Below are positions 36,810 through 49,600 of a DNA stretch of 64,000 bases, one piece after another. The notes under the pieces are model-generated. The model searched no databases, was not told the origin of the DNA, and saw only the letters and a program-made list of their open reading frames with translations. Position numbers and translations under genes: made by a program. The first letter of the stretch is position 1. Each line of letters begins with the position of its first letter. Where the stretch lies: assembly GCA_964019695.1 (NCBI GenBank), contig CAXHUL010000257.1, positions 682,001-746,000 on the forward strand, written 5' to 3'. This stretch comes from Loripinus fragilis (lineage: Eukaryota > Mollusca > Bivalvia > Lucinida > Lucinidae).

Positions 36810-39800
36810 CCACAGTAGCCGACCGGGCCTAAAACTTGCGCGGGTCACTTTCACGGACGGGCTCGAAACTGGTGCCAGAAGTTAGCCCCCGACCAGAGCT
36901 TCATTGTGAGGCATTGCGTAAAATTTTCCGTCCCCCGAGTGCCGAGCAATAGCCCCTGAAAGGGCTTTCGGCACAATTTTCACACCCTTATTTGAGCCAC
37001 TTGTAGCCGAAGGAATTTTGCGCAAATGACTGAGAGGTGCTCCTGGGCACTGCTCATCACTTTGCAATAGGTTCCGGGGCTTTTCGCGAAGGTCGCGTTT
37101 TCTCAAACTTTGATGGCATTAGTGGGTGGGGTGTGAAAACCTCCGAATGCATGGTTCTCAGCTCCTGCTGTGGGCAGCAAGCCAATTTTTTTTCCAAAAT
37201 GTTGACCTATAAAAGAGCTTACTCGGGTGTGAAAATTATCATTGTGCGCGCGCGCCCCGGACCGCAATTATGATATTTCCTGTTTTCCCATAGGGCCCAA
37301 GGCAATTGGGGATAGCGGTTGTACGCGCTTTCTAAGGCTCTGATCGCTTTTAGATTTTGCACGCGGATAGGGCCAACAGAGGCGCAGGTATTGCCATGCG
37401 CACCCGCCCGCAACAATGTTTCGATACCGAGTTATCGGGGTGTGGAAGTCCGCCGCCCCGAAGCTTTACGCGCTTCCGTCTCGCGAACTACTATTTTCAT
37501 CATGCCCACACGGGCATCAGTTTGTAGTACGGGAGGCCGTCTACAAATGGTGAAAATTTCAAAGCGTTCCGTCGGGAAATTAAAAAGTTATGAGCATTAG
37601 AAGATCTTCCCATTAGGCCCCATTAGGCCACAGTAGCCGACCGGGCCTAAAACTTGCGCGGGTCACTTTCACGGACGGGCTCGAAACTGGTGCCAGAAGT
37701 TAGCCCCCGACCAGAGCTTCATTGTGAGGCATTGCGTAAAATTTTCCGTCCCCCGAGTGCCGAGCAATAGCCCCTGAAAGGGCTTTCGGCACAATTTTCA
37801 CGCCCTTATTTGAGCCACTTGTAGCCGAAGGAATTTTGCGCAAATGACTGAGAGGTGCTCCTGGGCACTGCTCATCACTTTGCAATAGGTTCCGGGGCTT
37901 TTCGCGAAGGTCGCGTTTTTTCAAACTTTGATGGCATTAGTGGGTGGGGTGTGAAAACCTCCGAATGCATGGTTCTCAGCTCCTGCTGTGGGCAGCAAGC
38001 CAATTTTTTTTCCAAAATGTTGACCTATAAAAGAGCTTACTCGGGTGTGAAAATTATCATTGTGCGCGCGCGCCCCGGACCGCAATTATGATATTTCCTG
38101 TTTTCCCATAGGGCCCAAGGCAAATGGGGATAGCGGTTGTACGCGCTTTCTAAGGCTCTGATCGCTTTTAGATTTTGCACGCGGATAGGGCCAACAGAGG
38201 CGCAGGTATTGCCATGCGCACCCGCCCGCAACAATGTTTCGATACCGAGTTATCGGGGTGTGGAAGTCCGCCGCCCCGAAGCTTTACGCGCTTCCGTCTC
38301 GCGAACTACTATTTTCATCATGCCCACACGGGCATCAGTTTGTAGTACGGGAGGCCGTCTACAAATGGTGAAAATTTCAAAGCGTTCCGTCGGGAAATTA
38401 AAAAGTTATGAGCATTAGAAGATCTTCCCATTAGGCCCCATTAGGCCACAGTAGCCGACCGGGCCTAAAACTTGCGCGGGTCACTTTCACGGACGGGCTC
38501 GAAACTGGTGCCAGAAGTTAGCCCCCGACCAGAGCTTCATTGTGAGGCATTGCGTAAAATTTTCCGTCCCCCGAGTGCCGAGCAATAGCCCCTGAAAGGG
38601 CTTTCGGCACAATTTTCACGCCCTTATTTGAGCCACTTGTAGCCGAAGGAATTTTGCGCAAATGACTGAGAGGTGCTCCTGGGCACTGCTCATCACTTTG
38701 CAATAGGTTCCGGGGCTTTTCGCGAAGGTCGCGTTTTCTCAAACTTTGATGGCATTAGTGGGTGGGGTGTGAAAACCTCCGAATGCATGGTTCTCAGCTC
38801 CTGCTGTGGGCAGCAAGCTAATTTTTTTTCCAAAATGTTGACCAATAAAAGAGCTTACTCGGGTGTGAAAATTATCATTGTGCGCGCGCGCCCCGGACCG
38901 CAATTATGATATTTCCTGTTTTCCCATAGGGCCCAAGGCAAATGGGGATAGCGGTTGTACGCGCTTTCTAAGGCTCTGATCGCTTTTAGATTTTGCACGC
39001 GGATAGGGCCAACAGAGGCGCAGGTATTGCCATGCGCACCCGCCCGCAACAATGTTTCGATACCGAGTTATCGGGGTGTGGAAGTCCGCCGCCCCGAAGC
39101 TTTACGCGCTTCCGTCTCGCGAACTACTATTTTCATCATGCCCACACGGGCATCAGTTTGTAGTACGGGAGGCCGTCTACAAATGGTGAAAATTTCAAAG
39201 CGTTCCGTCGGGAAATTAAAAAGTTATGAGCATTAGAAGATCTTCCCATTAGGCCCCATTAGGCCACAGTAGCCGACCGGGCCTAAAACTTGCGCGGGTC
39301 ACTTTCACGGACGGGCTCGAAACTGGTGCCAGAAGTTAGCCCCCGACCAGAGCTTCATTGTGAGGCATTGCGTAAAATTTTCCGTCCCCCGAGTGCCGAG
39401 CAATAGCCCCTGAAAGGGCTTTCGGCACAATTTTCACGCCCTTATTTGAGCCACTTGTAGCCGAAGGAATTTTGCGCAAATGACTGAGAGGTGCTCCTGG
39501 GCACTGCTCATCACTTTGCAATAGGTTCCGGGGCTTTTCGCGAAGGTCGCGTTTTCTCAAACTTTGATGGCATTAGTGGGTGGGGTGTGAAAACCTCCGA
39601 ATGCATGGTTCTCAGCTCCTGCTGTGGGCAGCAAGCCAATTTTTTTTCCAAAATGTTGACCTATAAAAGAGCTTACTCGGGTGTGAAAATTATCATTGTG
39701 CGCGCGCGCCCCGGACCGCAATTATGATATTTCCTGTTTTCCCATAGGTCCCAAGGCAAATGGGGATAGCGGTTGTACGCGCTTTCTAAGGCTCTGATCG

Positions 39801-42800
39801 CTTTTAGATTTTGCACGCGGATAGGGCCAACAGAGGCGCAGGTATTGCCATGCGCACCCGCCCGCAACAATGTTTCGATACCGAGTTATCGGGGTGTGGA
39901 AGTCCGCCGCCCCGAAGCTTTACGCGCTTCCGTCTCGCGAACTACTATTTTCATCATGCCCACACGGGCATCAGTTTGTAGTACGGGAGGCCGTCTACAA
40001 ATGGTGAAAATTTCAAAGCGTTCCGTCGGGAAATTAAAAAGTTATGAGCATTAGAAGATCTTCCCATTAGGCCCCATTAGGCCACAGTAGCCGACCGGGC
40101 CTAAAACTTGCGCGGGTCACTTTCACGGACGGGCTCGAAACTGGTGCCAGAAGTTAGCCCCCGACCAGAGCTTCATTGTGAGGCATTGCGTAAAATTTTC
40201 CGTCCCCCGAGTGCCGAGCAATAGCCCCTGAAAGGGCTTTCGGCACAATTTTCACGCCCTTATTTGAGCCACTTGTAGCCGAAGGAATTTTGCGCAAATG
40301 ACTGAGAGGTGCTCCTGGGCACTGCTCATCACTTTGCAATAGGTTCCGGGGCTTTTCGCGAAGGGCGCGTTTTCTCAAACTTTGATGGCATTAGTGGGTG
40401 GGGTGTGAAAACCTCCGAATGCATGGTTCTCAGCTCCTGCTGTGGGCAGCAAGCCAATTTTTTTTCCAAAATGTTGACCTATAAAAGAGCTTACTCGGGT
40501 GTGAAAATTATCATTGTGCGCGCGCGCCCCAGACCGCAATTATGATATTTCCTGTTTTCCCATAGGGCCCAAGGCAAATGGGGATAGCGGTTGTATGCGC
40601 TTTCTAAGGCTCTGATCGCTTTTAGATTTTGCACGCGGATAGGGCCAACAGAGGCGCAGGTATTGCCATGCGCACCCGCCCGCAACAATGTTTCGATACC
40701 GAGTTATCGGGGTGTGCAAGTCCGCCGCCCCGAAGCTTTACGCGCTTCCGTCTCGCGAACTACTATTTTCATCATGCCCACACGGGCATCAGTTTGTAGT
40801 ACGGGAGGCCGTCTACAAATGGTGAAAATTTCAAAGCGTTCCGTCAGGAAATTAAAAAGTTATGAGCATTAGAAGATCTTCCCATTAGGCCCCATTAGGC
40901 CACAGTAGCCGACCGGGCCTAAAACTTGCGCGGGTCACTTTCACGGACGGGCTCGAAACTGGTGCCAGAAGTTAGCCCCCGACCAGAGCTTCATTGTGAG
41001 GCATTGCGTAAAATTTTCCGTCCCCCGAGTGCCGAGCAATAGCCCCTGAAAGGGCTTTCGGCACAATTTTCACGCCCTTATTTGAGCCACTTGTAGCTGA
41101 AGGAATATTGCGCAAATGACTGAGAGGTGCTCCTGGGCACTGCTCATCACTTTGCAATAGGTTCCGGGGCTTTTCGCGAAGGTCGCGTTTTCTCAAACTT
41201 TGATGGCATTAGTGGGTGGGGTGTGAAAACCTCCGAATGCATGGTTCTCAGCTCCTGCTGTGGGCAGCAAGCCAATTTTTTTTCCAAAATGTTGACCTAT
41301 AAAAGAGCTTACTCGGGTGTGAAAATTATCATTGTGCGCGCGCGCCCCGGACCGCAATTATGATATTTCCTGTTTTCCCATAGGGCCCAAGGCAAATGGG
41401 GATAGCGGTTGTACGCGCTTTCTAAGGCTCTGATCGCTTTTAGATTTTGCACGCGGATAGGGCCAACAGAGGCGCAGGTATTGCCATGCGCACCCACCCG
41501 CAACAATGTTTCGATACCGAGTTATCGGGGTGTGGAAGTCCGCCGCCCCGAAGCTTTACGCGCTTCCGTCTCGCGAACTACTATTTTCATCATGCCCACA
41601 CGGGCATCAGTTTGTAGTACGGGAGGCCGTCTACAAATGGTGAAAATTTCAAAGCGTCTGTCGGGAAATTAAAAAGTTATGAGCATTAGAAGATCTTCCC
41701 ATTAGGCCCCATTAGGCCACAGTAGCCGACCGGGCCTAAAACTTGCGCGGGTCACTTTCACGGACGGGCTCGAAACTGGTGCCAGAAGTTAGCCCCCGAC
41801 CAGAGCTTCATTGTGAGGCATTGCGTAAAATTTTCCGTCCCCCGAGTGCCGAGCAATAGCCCCTGAAAGGGCTTTCGGCACAATTTTCACGCCCTTATTT
41901 GAGCCACTTGTAGCCGAAGGAATATTGCGCAAATGACTGAGAGGTGCTCCTGGGCACTGCTCATCACTTTGCAATAGGTTCCGGGGCTTTTCGCGAAGGT
42001 CGCGTTTTCTCAAACTTTGATGGCATTAGTGGGTGGGGTGTGAAAACCTCCGAATGCATGGTTCTCAGCTCCTGCTGTGGGCAGCAAGCCAATTTTTTTT
42101 CCAAAATGTTGACCTATAAAAGAGCTTACTCGGGTGTGAAAATTATCATTGTGCGCGCGCGCCCCGGACCGCAATTATGATATTTCCTGTTTTCCCATAG
42201 GGCCCAAGGCAAATGGGGATAGCGGTTGTACGCGCTTTCTAAGGCTCTGATCGCTTTTAGATTTTGCACGCGGATAGGGCCAACAGAGGCGCAGGTATTG
42301 CCATGCGCACCCGCCCGCAACAATGTTTCGATACCGAGTTATCGGGGTGTGGAAGTCCGCCGCCCCGAAGCTTTACGCGCTTCCGTCTCGCGAACTACTA
42401 TTTTCATCATGCCCACACGGGCATCAGTTTGTAGTACGGGAGGCCGTCTACAAATGGTGAAAATTTCAAAGCGTTCCGTCGGGAAATTAAAAAGTTATGA
42501 GCATTAGAAGATCTTCCCATTAGGCCCCATTAGGCCACAGTAGCCGACCGGGCCTAAAACTTGCGCGGGTCACTTTCACGGACGGGCTCGAAACTGGTGC
42601 CAGAAGTTAGCCCCCGACCAGAGCTTCATTGTGAGGCATTGCGTAAAATTTTCCGTCCCCCGAGTGCCGAGCAATAGCCCCTGAAAGGGCTTTCGGCACA
42701 ATTTTCACGCCCTTATTAGAGCCACTTGTAGCCGAAGGAATTTTGCGCAAATGACTGAGAGGTGCTCCTGGGCACTGCTCATCACTTTGCAATAGGTTCC

Positions 42801-44170
42801 GGGGCTTTTCGCGAAGGTCGCGTTTTCTCAAACTTTGATGGCATTAGTGGGTGGGGTGTGAAAACCTCCGAATGCATGGTTCTCAGCTCCTGCTGTGGGC
42901 AGCAAGCCAATTTTTTTTCCAAAATGTTGACCTATAAAAGAGCTTACTCGGGTGTGAAAATTATCATTGTGCGCGCGCGCCCCGGACCGCAATTATGATA
43001 TTTCCTGTTTTCCCATAGGGCCCAAGGCAAATGGGGATAGCGGTTGTACGCGCTTTCTAAGGCTCTGATCGCTTTTAGATTTTGCACGCGGATAGGGCCA
43101 ACAGAGGCGCAGGTATTGCCATGCGCACCCGCCCGCAACAATGTTTCGATACCGAGTTATCGGGGTGTGGAAGTCCGCCGCCCCGAAGCTTTACGCGCTT
43201 CCGTCTCGCGAACTACTATTTTCATCATGCCCACACGGGCATCAGTTTGTAGTACGGGAGGCCGTCTACAAATGGTGAAAATTTCAAAGCGTTCCGTCGG
43301 GAAATTAAAAAGTTATGAGCATTAGAAGATCTTCCCATTAGGCCCCATTAGGCCACAGTAGCCGACCGGGCCTAAAACTTGCGCGGGTCACTTTCACGGA
43401 CGGGCTCGAAACTGGTGCCAGAAGTTAGCCCCCGACCAGAGCTTCATTGTGAGGCATTGCGTAAAATTTTCCGTCCCCCGAGTGCCGAGCAATAGCCCCT
43501 GAAAGGGCTTTCGGCACAATTTTCACGCCCTTATTTGAGCCACTTGTAGCCGAAGGAATTTTGCGCAAATGACTGAGAGGTGCTCCTGGGCACTGCTCAT
43601 CACTTTGCAATAGGTTCCGGGGCTTTTCGCGAAGGTCGCGTTTTCTCAAACTTTGATGGCATTAGTGGGTGGGGTGTGAAAACCTCCGAATGCATGGTTC
43701 TCAGCTCCTGCTGTGGGCAGCAAGCCAATTTTTTTTCCAAAATGTTGACCTATAAAAGAGCTTATTCGGGTGTGAAAATAATCATTGTGCGCACGCGCCC
43801 CGGACCGCAATTATGATATTTCCTGTTTTCCCATAGGGCCCAAGGCAATTGGGGATAGCGGTTGTACGCGCTTTCTAAGGCTCTGATCGCTTTTAGATTT
43901 TGCACGCGGATAGGGCCAACAGAGGCGCAGGTATTGCCATGCGCACCCGCCCGCAACAATGTTTCGATACCGAGTTATCGGGGTGTGGAAGTCCGCCGCC
44001 CCGAAGCTTTACGCGCTTCCGTCTCGCGAACTACTATTTTCATCATGCCCACACGGCCATCAGTTTGTAGTATGGGAGGCCGTCTACAAATGGTGAAAAT
44101 TTCAAAGCGTTCCGTCGGGAAATTAAAAAGTTATGAGCATTAGAAGATCTTCCCATTAGGCCCCATTAGG
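36810..44170 (+). repeat. Satellite block, units 46-54
   Basis: Only units 46 and 54 are subtype T. Unit 48 (38446-39263) has lost both promoter-like boxes (CTAAT with T at 38819, and AATAAAA with A at 38844). Units 51 and 52 share GGAATATTGCGC near 41105 and 41922, a one-unit offset. Unit 51 (40900-41716) is 817 bp because GCGTTCCGTC became GCGTCTGTC near 41657. Unit 54 carries the CGCACGCGCC variant seen also in unit 10, and AGTATGGG. Confidence 0.88.
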
Positions 44171-46624
44171 CCACAGTAGCCGACCGGGCCTAAAACTTGC
44201 GCGGGTCACTTTCACGGACGGGCTCGAAACTGGTGCCAGAAGTTAGCCCCCGACCAGAGCTTCATTGTGAGGCATTGCGTAAAATTTTCCGTCCCCCGAG
44301 TGCCGAGCAATAGCCCCTGAAAGGGCTTTCGGCACAATTTTCACGCCCTTATTTGAGCCACTTGTAGCCGAAGGAATTTTGCGCAAATGACTGAGAGGTG
44401 CTCCTGGGCACTGCTCATCACTTTGCAATAGGTTCCGGGGCTTTTCGCGAAGGTCGCGTTTTCTCAAACTTTGATGGCATTAGTGGGTGGGGTGTGAAAA
44501 CCTCCGAATGCATGGTTCTCAGCTCCTGCTGTGGGCAGCAAGCCAATTTTTTTTCCAAAATGTTGACCTATAAAAGAGCTTACTCGGGTGTGAAAATTAT
44601 CATTGTGCGCGCGCGCCCCGGACCGCAATTATGATATTTCCTGTTTTCCCATAGGGCCCAAGGCAAATGGGGATAGCGGTTGTACGCGCTTTCTAAGGCT
44701 CTGATCGCTTTTAGATTTTGCACGCGGATAGGGCCAACAGAGGCGCAGGTATTGCCATGCGCACCCGCCCGCAACAATGTTTCGATACCGAGTTATCGGG
44801 GTGTGGAAGTCCGCCGCCCCGAAGCTTTACGCGCTTCCGTCTCGCCAACTTCTATTTTCATCATGCCCACACGGGCATCAGTTTGTAGTACGGGAGGCCG
44901 TCTACAAATGGTGAAAATTTCAAAGCGTTCCGTCGGGAAATTAAAAAGTTATGAGCATTAGAAGATCTTCCCATTAGGCCCCATTAGGCCACAGTAGCCG
45001 ACCGGGCCTAAAACTTGCGCGGGTCACTTTCACGGACGGGCTCGAAACTGGTGCCAGAAGTTAGCCCCCGACCAGAGCTTCATTGTGAGGCATTGCGTAA
45101 AATTTTCCGTCCCCCGAGTGCCGAGCAATAGCCCCTGAAAGGGCTTTCGGCACAATTTTCACGCCCTTATTTGAGCCACTTGTAGCCGAAGGAATTTTGC
45201 GCAAATGACTGAGAGGTGCTCCTGGGCACTGCTCATCACTTTGCAATAGGTTCCGGGGCTTTTCGCGAAGGTCGCGTTTTCTCAAACTTTGATGGCATTA
45301 GTGGGTGGGGTGTGAAAACCTCCGAATGCATGGTTCTCAGCTCCTGCTGTGGGCAGCAAGCCAATTTTTTTTCCAAAATGTTGACCTATAAAAGAGCTTA
45401 CTCGGGTGTGAAAATTATCATTGTGCGCGCGCGCCCCGGACCGCAATTATGATATTTCCTGTTTTCCCATAGGGCCCAAGGCAATTGGGGATAGCGGTTG
45501 TACGCCCTTTCTAAGGCTCTGATCGCTTTTAGATTTTGCACGCGGATAGGGCCAACAGAGGCGCAGGTATTGCCATGCGCACCCGCCCGCAACAATGTTT
45601 CGATACCGAGTTATCGGGGTGTGGAAGTCCGCCGCCCCGAAGCTTTACGCGCTTCCGTCTCGCCAACTTCTATTTTCATCATGCCCACACGGGCATCAGT
45701 TTGTAGTACGGGAGGCCGTCTACAAATGGTGAAAATTTCAAAGCGTTCCGTCGGGAAATTAAAAAGTTATGAGCATTAGAAGATCTTCCCATTAGGCCCC
45801 ATTAGGCCACAGTAGCCGACCGGGCCTAAAACTTGCGCGGGTCACTTTCACGGACGGGCTCGAAACTGGTGCCAGAAGTTAGCCCCCGACCAGAGCTTCA
45901 TTGTGAGGCATTGCGTAAAATTTTCCGTCCCCCGAGTGCCGAGCAATAGCCCCTGAAAGGGCTTTCGGCACAATTTTCACGCCCTTATTTGAGCCACTTG
46001 TAGCCGAAGGAATTTTGCGCAAATGACTGAGAGGTGCTCCTGGGCACTGCTCATCACTTTGCAATAGGTTCCGGGGCTTTTCGCGAAGGTCGCGTTTTCT
46101 CAAACTTTGATGGCATTAGTGGGTGGGGTGTGAAAACCTCCGAATGCATGGTTCTCAGCTCCTGCTGTGGGCAGCAAGCCAATTTTTTTTCCAAAATGTT
46201 GACCTATAAAAGAGCTTACTCGGGTGTGAAAATTATCATTGTGCGCGCGCGCCCCGGACCGCAATTATGATATTTCCTGTTTTCCCATAGGGCCCAAGGC
46301 AATTGGGGATAGCGGTTGTACGCCCTTTCTAAGGCTCTGATCGCTTTTAGATTTTGCACGCGGATAGGGCCAACAGAGGCGCAGGTATTGCCATGCGCAC
46401 CCGCCCGCAACAATGTTTCGATACCGAGTTATCGGGGTGTGGAAGTCCGCCGCCCCGAAGCTTTACGCGCTTCCGTCTCGCGAACTACTATTTTCATCAT
46501 GCCCACACGGGCATCAGTTTGTAGTATGGGAGGCCGTCTACAAATGGTGAAAATTTCAAAGCGTTCTGTCTGGAAATTAAAAAGTTATGAGCATTAGAAG
46601 ATCTTCCCATTAGGCCCCATTAGG
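44171..46624 (+). repeat. One-unit unequal-exchange footprint, units 55-57
   Basis: Unit 55 has CGCCAACTTCTA (C at 44846). Unit 57 has subtype T plus TACGCCC (C at 46324). Unit 56 (44989-45806) combines both: subtype T and TACGCCC (C at 45506) in front, CGCCAACTTCTA (C at 45664) behind. Both shared variants are spaced exactly 818 bp. Unit 56 is therefore a 57-like front joined to a 55-like rear, with the join between 45506 and 45664. Unit 57 also shares TTCTGTC (T at 46567) with unit 58 (T at 47385). Confidence 0.88.
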
Positions 46625-49600
46625 CCACAGTAGCCGACCGGGCCTAAAACTTGCGCGGGTCACTTTCACGGACGGGCTCGAAACTGGTGCCAGAAGTTAG
46701 CCCCCGACCAGAGCTTCATTGTGAGGCATTGCGTAAAATTTTCCGTCCCCCGAGTGCCGAGCAATAGCCCCTGAAAAGGCTTTCGGCACAATTTTCACGC
46801 CCTTATTTGAGCCACTTGTAGCCGAAGGAATTTTGCGCAAATGACTGAGAGGTGCTCCTGGGCACTGCTCATCACTTTGCAATAGGTTCCGGGGCTTTTC
46901 GCGAAGGTCGCGTTTTCTCAAACTTTGATGGCATTAGTGGGTGGGGTGTGAAAACCTCCGAATGCATGGTTCTCAGCTCCTGCTGTGGGCAGCAAGCCAA
47001 TTTTTTTTCCAAAATGTTGACCTATAAAAGAGCTTACTCGGGTGTGAAAATTATCATTGTGCGCGCGCGCCCCGGACCGCAATTATGATATTTCCTGTTT
47101 TCCCATATGGCCCAAGGCAAATGGGGATAGCGGTTGTACGCGCTTTCTAAGGCTCTGATCACTTTTAGATTTTGCACGCGGATAGGGCCAACAGAGGCGC
47201 AGGTATTGCCATGCGCACCCGCCCGCAACAATGTTTTGATACCGAGTTATCGGGGTGTGGAAGTCCGCCGCCCCGAAGCTTTACGCGCTTCCGTCTCGCG
47301 AACTACTATTTTCATCAAGCCCACACGGGCATCAGTTTGTAGTACGGGAGGCCGTCTACAAATGGTGAAAATTTCAAAGCGTTCTGTCGGGAAATTAAAA
47401 AGTTATGAGCATTAGAAGATCTTCCCATTAGGCCCCATTAGGCCACAGTAGCCGACCGGGCCTAAAACTTGCGCGGGTCACTTTCACGGACGGGCTCGAA
47501 ACTGGTGCCAGAAGTTAGCCCCCGACCAGAGCTTCATTGTGAGGCATTGCGTAAAATTTTCCGTCCCCCGAGTGCCGAGCAATAGCCCCTGAAAGGGCTT
47601 TCGGCACAATTTTCACGCCCTTATTTGAGCCACTTGTAGCCGAAGGAATTTTGCGCAAATGACTGAGAGGTGCTCCTGGGCACTGCTCATCACTTTGCAA
47701 TAGGTTCCGGGGCTTTTCGCGAAGGTCGCGTTTTCTCAAACTTTGATGGCATTAGTGGGTGGGGTGTGAAAACCTCCGAATGCATGGTTCTCAGCTCCTG
47801 CTGTGGGCAGCAAGCCAATTTTTTTTCCAAAATGTTGACCTATAAAAGAGCTTACTCGGGTGTGAAAATTATCATTGTGCGCGCGCGCCCCGGACCGCAA
47901 TTATGATATTTCCTGTTTTCCCATAGGGCCCAAGGCAATTGGGGATAGCGGTTGTACGCGCTTTCTAAGGCTCTGATCGCTTTTAGATTTTGCACGCGGA
48001 TAGGGCCAACAGAGGCGCAGGTATTGCCATGCGCACCCGCCCGCAACAATGTTTCGATACCGAGTTATCGGGGTGTGGAAGTCCGCCGCCCCGAAGCTTT
48101 ACGCGCTTCCGTCTCGCGAACTACTATTTTCATCATGCCCACACGGGCATCAGTTTGTAGTACGGGAGGCCGTCTACAAATGGTGAAAATTTCAAAGCGT
48201 TCCGTCGGGAAATTAAAAAGTTATGAGCATTAGAAGATCTTCCCATTAGGCCCCATAAGGCCACAGTAGCCGACCGGTCCTAAAACTTGCGCGGGTCACT
48301 TTCACGGACGGGCTCGAAACTGGTGCCAGAAGTTAGCCCCCGACCAGAGCTTCATTGTGAGGCATTGCGTAAAATTTTCCGTCCCCCGAGTGCCGAGCAA
48401 TAGCCCCTGAAAGGGCTTTCGGCACAATTTTCACGCCCTTATTTGAGCCACTTGTAGCCGAAGGAATTTTGCGCAAATGACTGAGAGGTGCTCCTGGGCA
48501 CTGCTCATCACTTTGCAATAGGTTCCGGGGCTTTTCGCGAAGGTCGCGTTTTCTCAAACTTTGATGGCATTAGTGGGTGGGGTGTGAAAACCTCCGAATG
48601 CATGGTTCTCAGCTCCTGCTGTGGGCAGCAAGCCAATTTTTTTTCCAAAATGTTGACCTATAAAAGAGCTTACTCGGGTGTGAAAATTATCATTGTGCGC
48701 GCGCGCCCCGGACCGCAATTATGATATTTCCTGTTTTCCCATAGGGCCCAAGGCAAATGGGGATAGCGGTTGTACGCGCTTTCTAAGGCTCTGATCGCTT
48801 TTAGATTTTGCACGCGGATAGGGCCAACAGAGGCGCAGGTATTGCCATGCGCACCCGCCCGCAACAATGTTTCGATACCGAGTTATCGGGGTGTGGAAGT
48901 CCGCCGCCCCGAAGCTTTACGCGCTTCCGTCTCGCGAACTACTATTTTCATCATGCCTACACGGGCATCAGTTTGTAGTACGGGAGGCCGTCTACAAATG
49001 GTGAAAATTTCAAAGCGTTCCGTCGGGAAATTAAAAAGTTATGAGCATTAGAAGATCTTCCCATTAGGCCCCATTAGGCCACAGTAGCCGACCGGGCCTA
49101 AAACTTGCGCGGGTCACTTTCACGGACGGGCTCGAAACTGGTGCCAGAAGTTAGCCCCCGACCAGAGCTTCATTGTGAGGCATTGCGTAAAATTTTCCGT
49201 CCCCCGAGTGCCGAGCAATAGCCCCTGAAAGGGCTTTCGGCACAATTTTCACGCCCTTATTTGAGCCACTTGTAGCCGAAGGAATTTTGCGCAAATGATT
49301 GAGAGGTGCTCCTGGGCACTGCTCATCACTTTGCAATAGGTTCCGGGGCTTTTCGCGAAGGTCGCGTTTTCTCAAACTTTGATGGCATTAGTGGGTGGGG
49401 TGTGAAAACCTCCGAATGCATGGTTCTCAGCTCCTGCTGTGGGCAGCAAGCCAATTTTTTTTCCAAAATGTTGACCTATAAAAGAGCTTACTCGGGTGTG
49501 AAAATTATCATTGTGCGCGCGCGCCCCGGACCGCAATTATGATATTTCCTGTTTTCCCATAGGGCCCAAGGCAATTGGGGATAGCGGTTGTACGCGCTTT

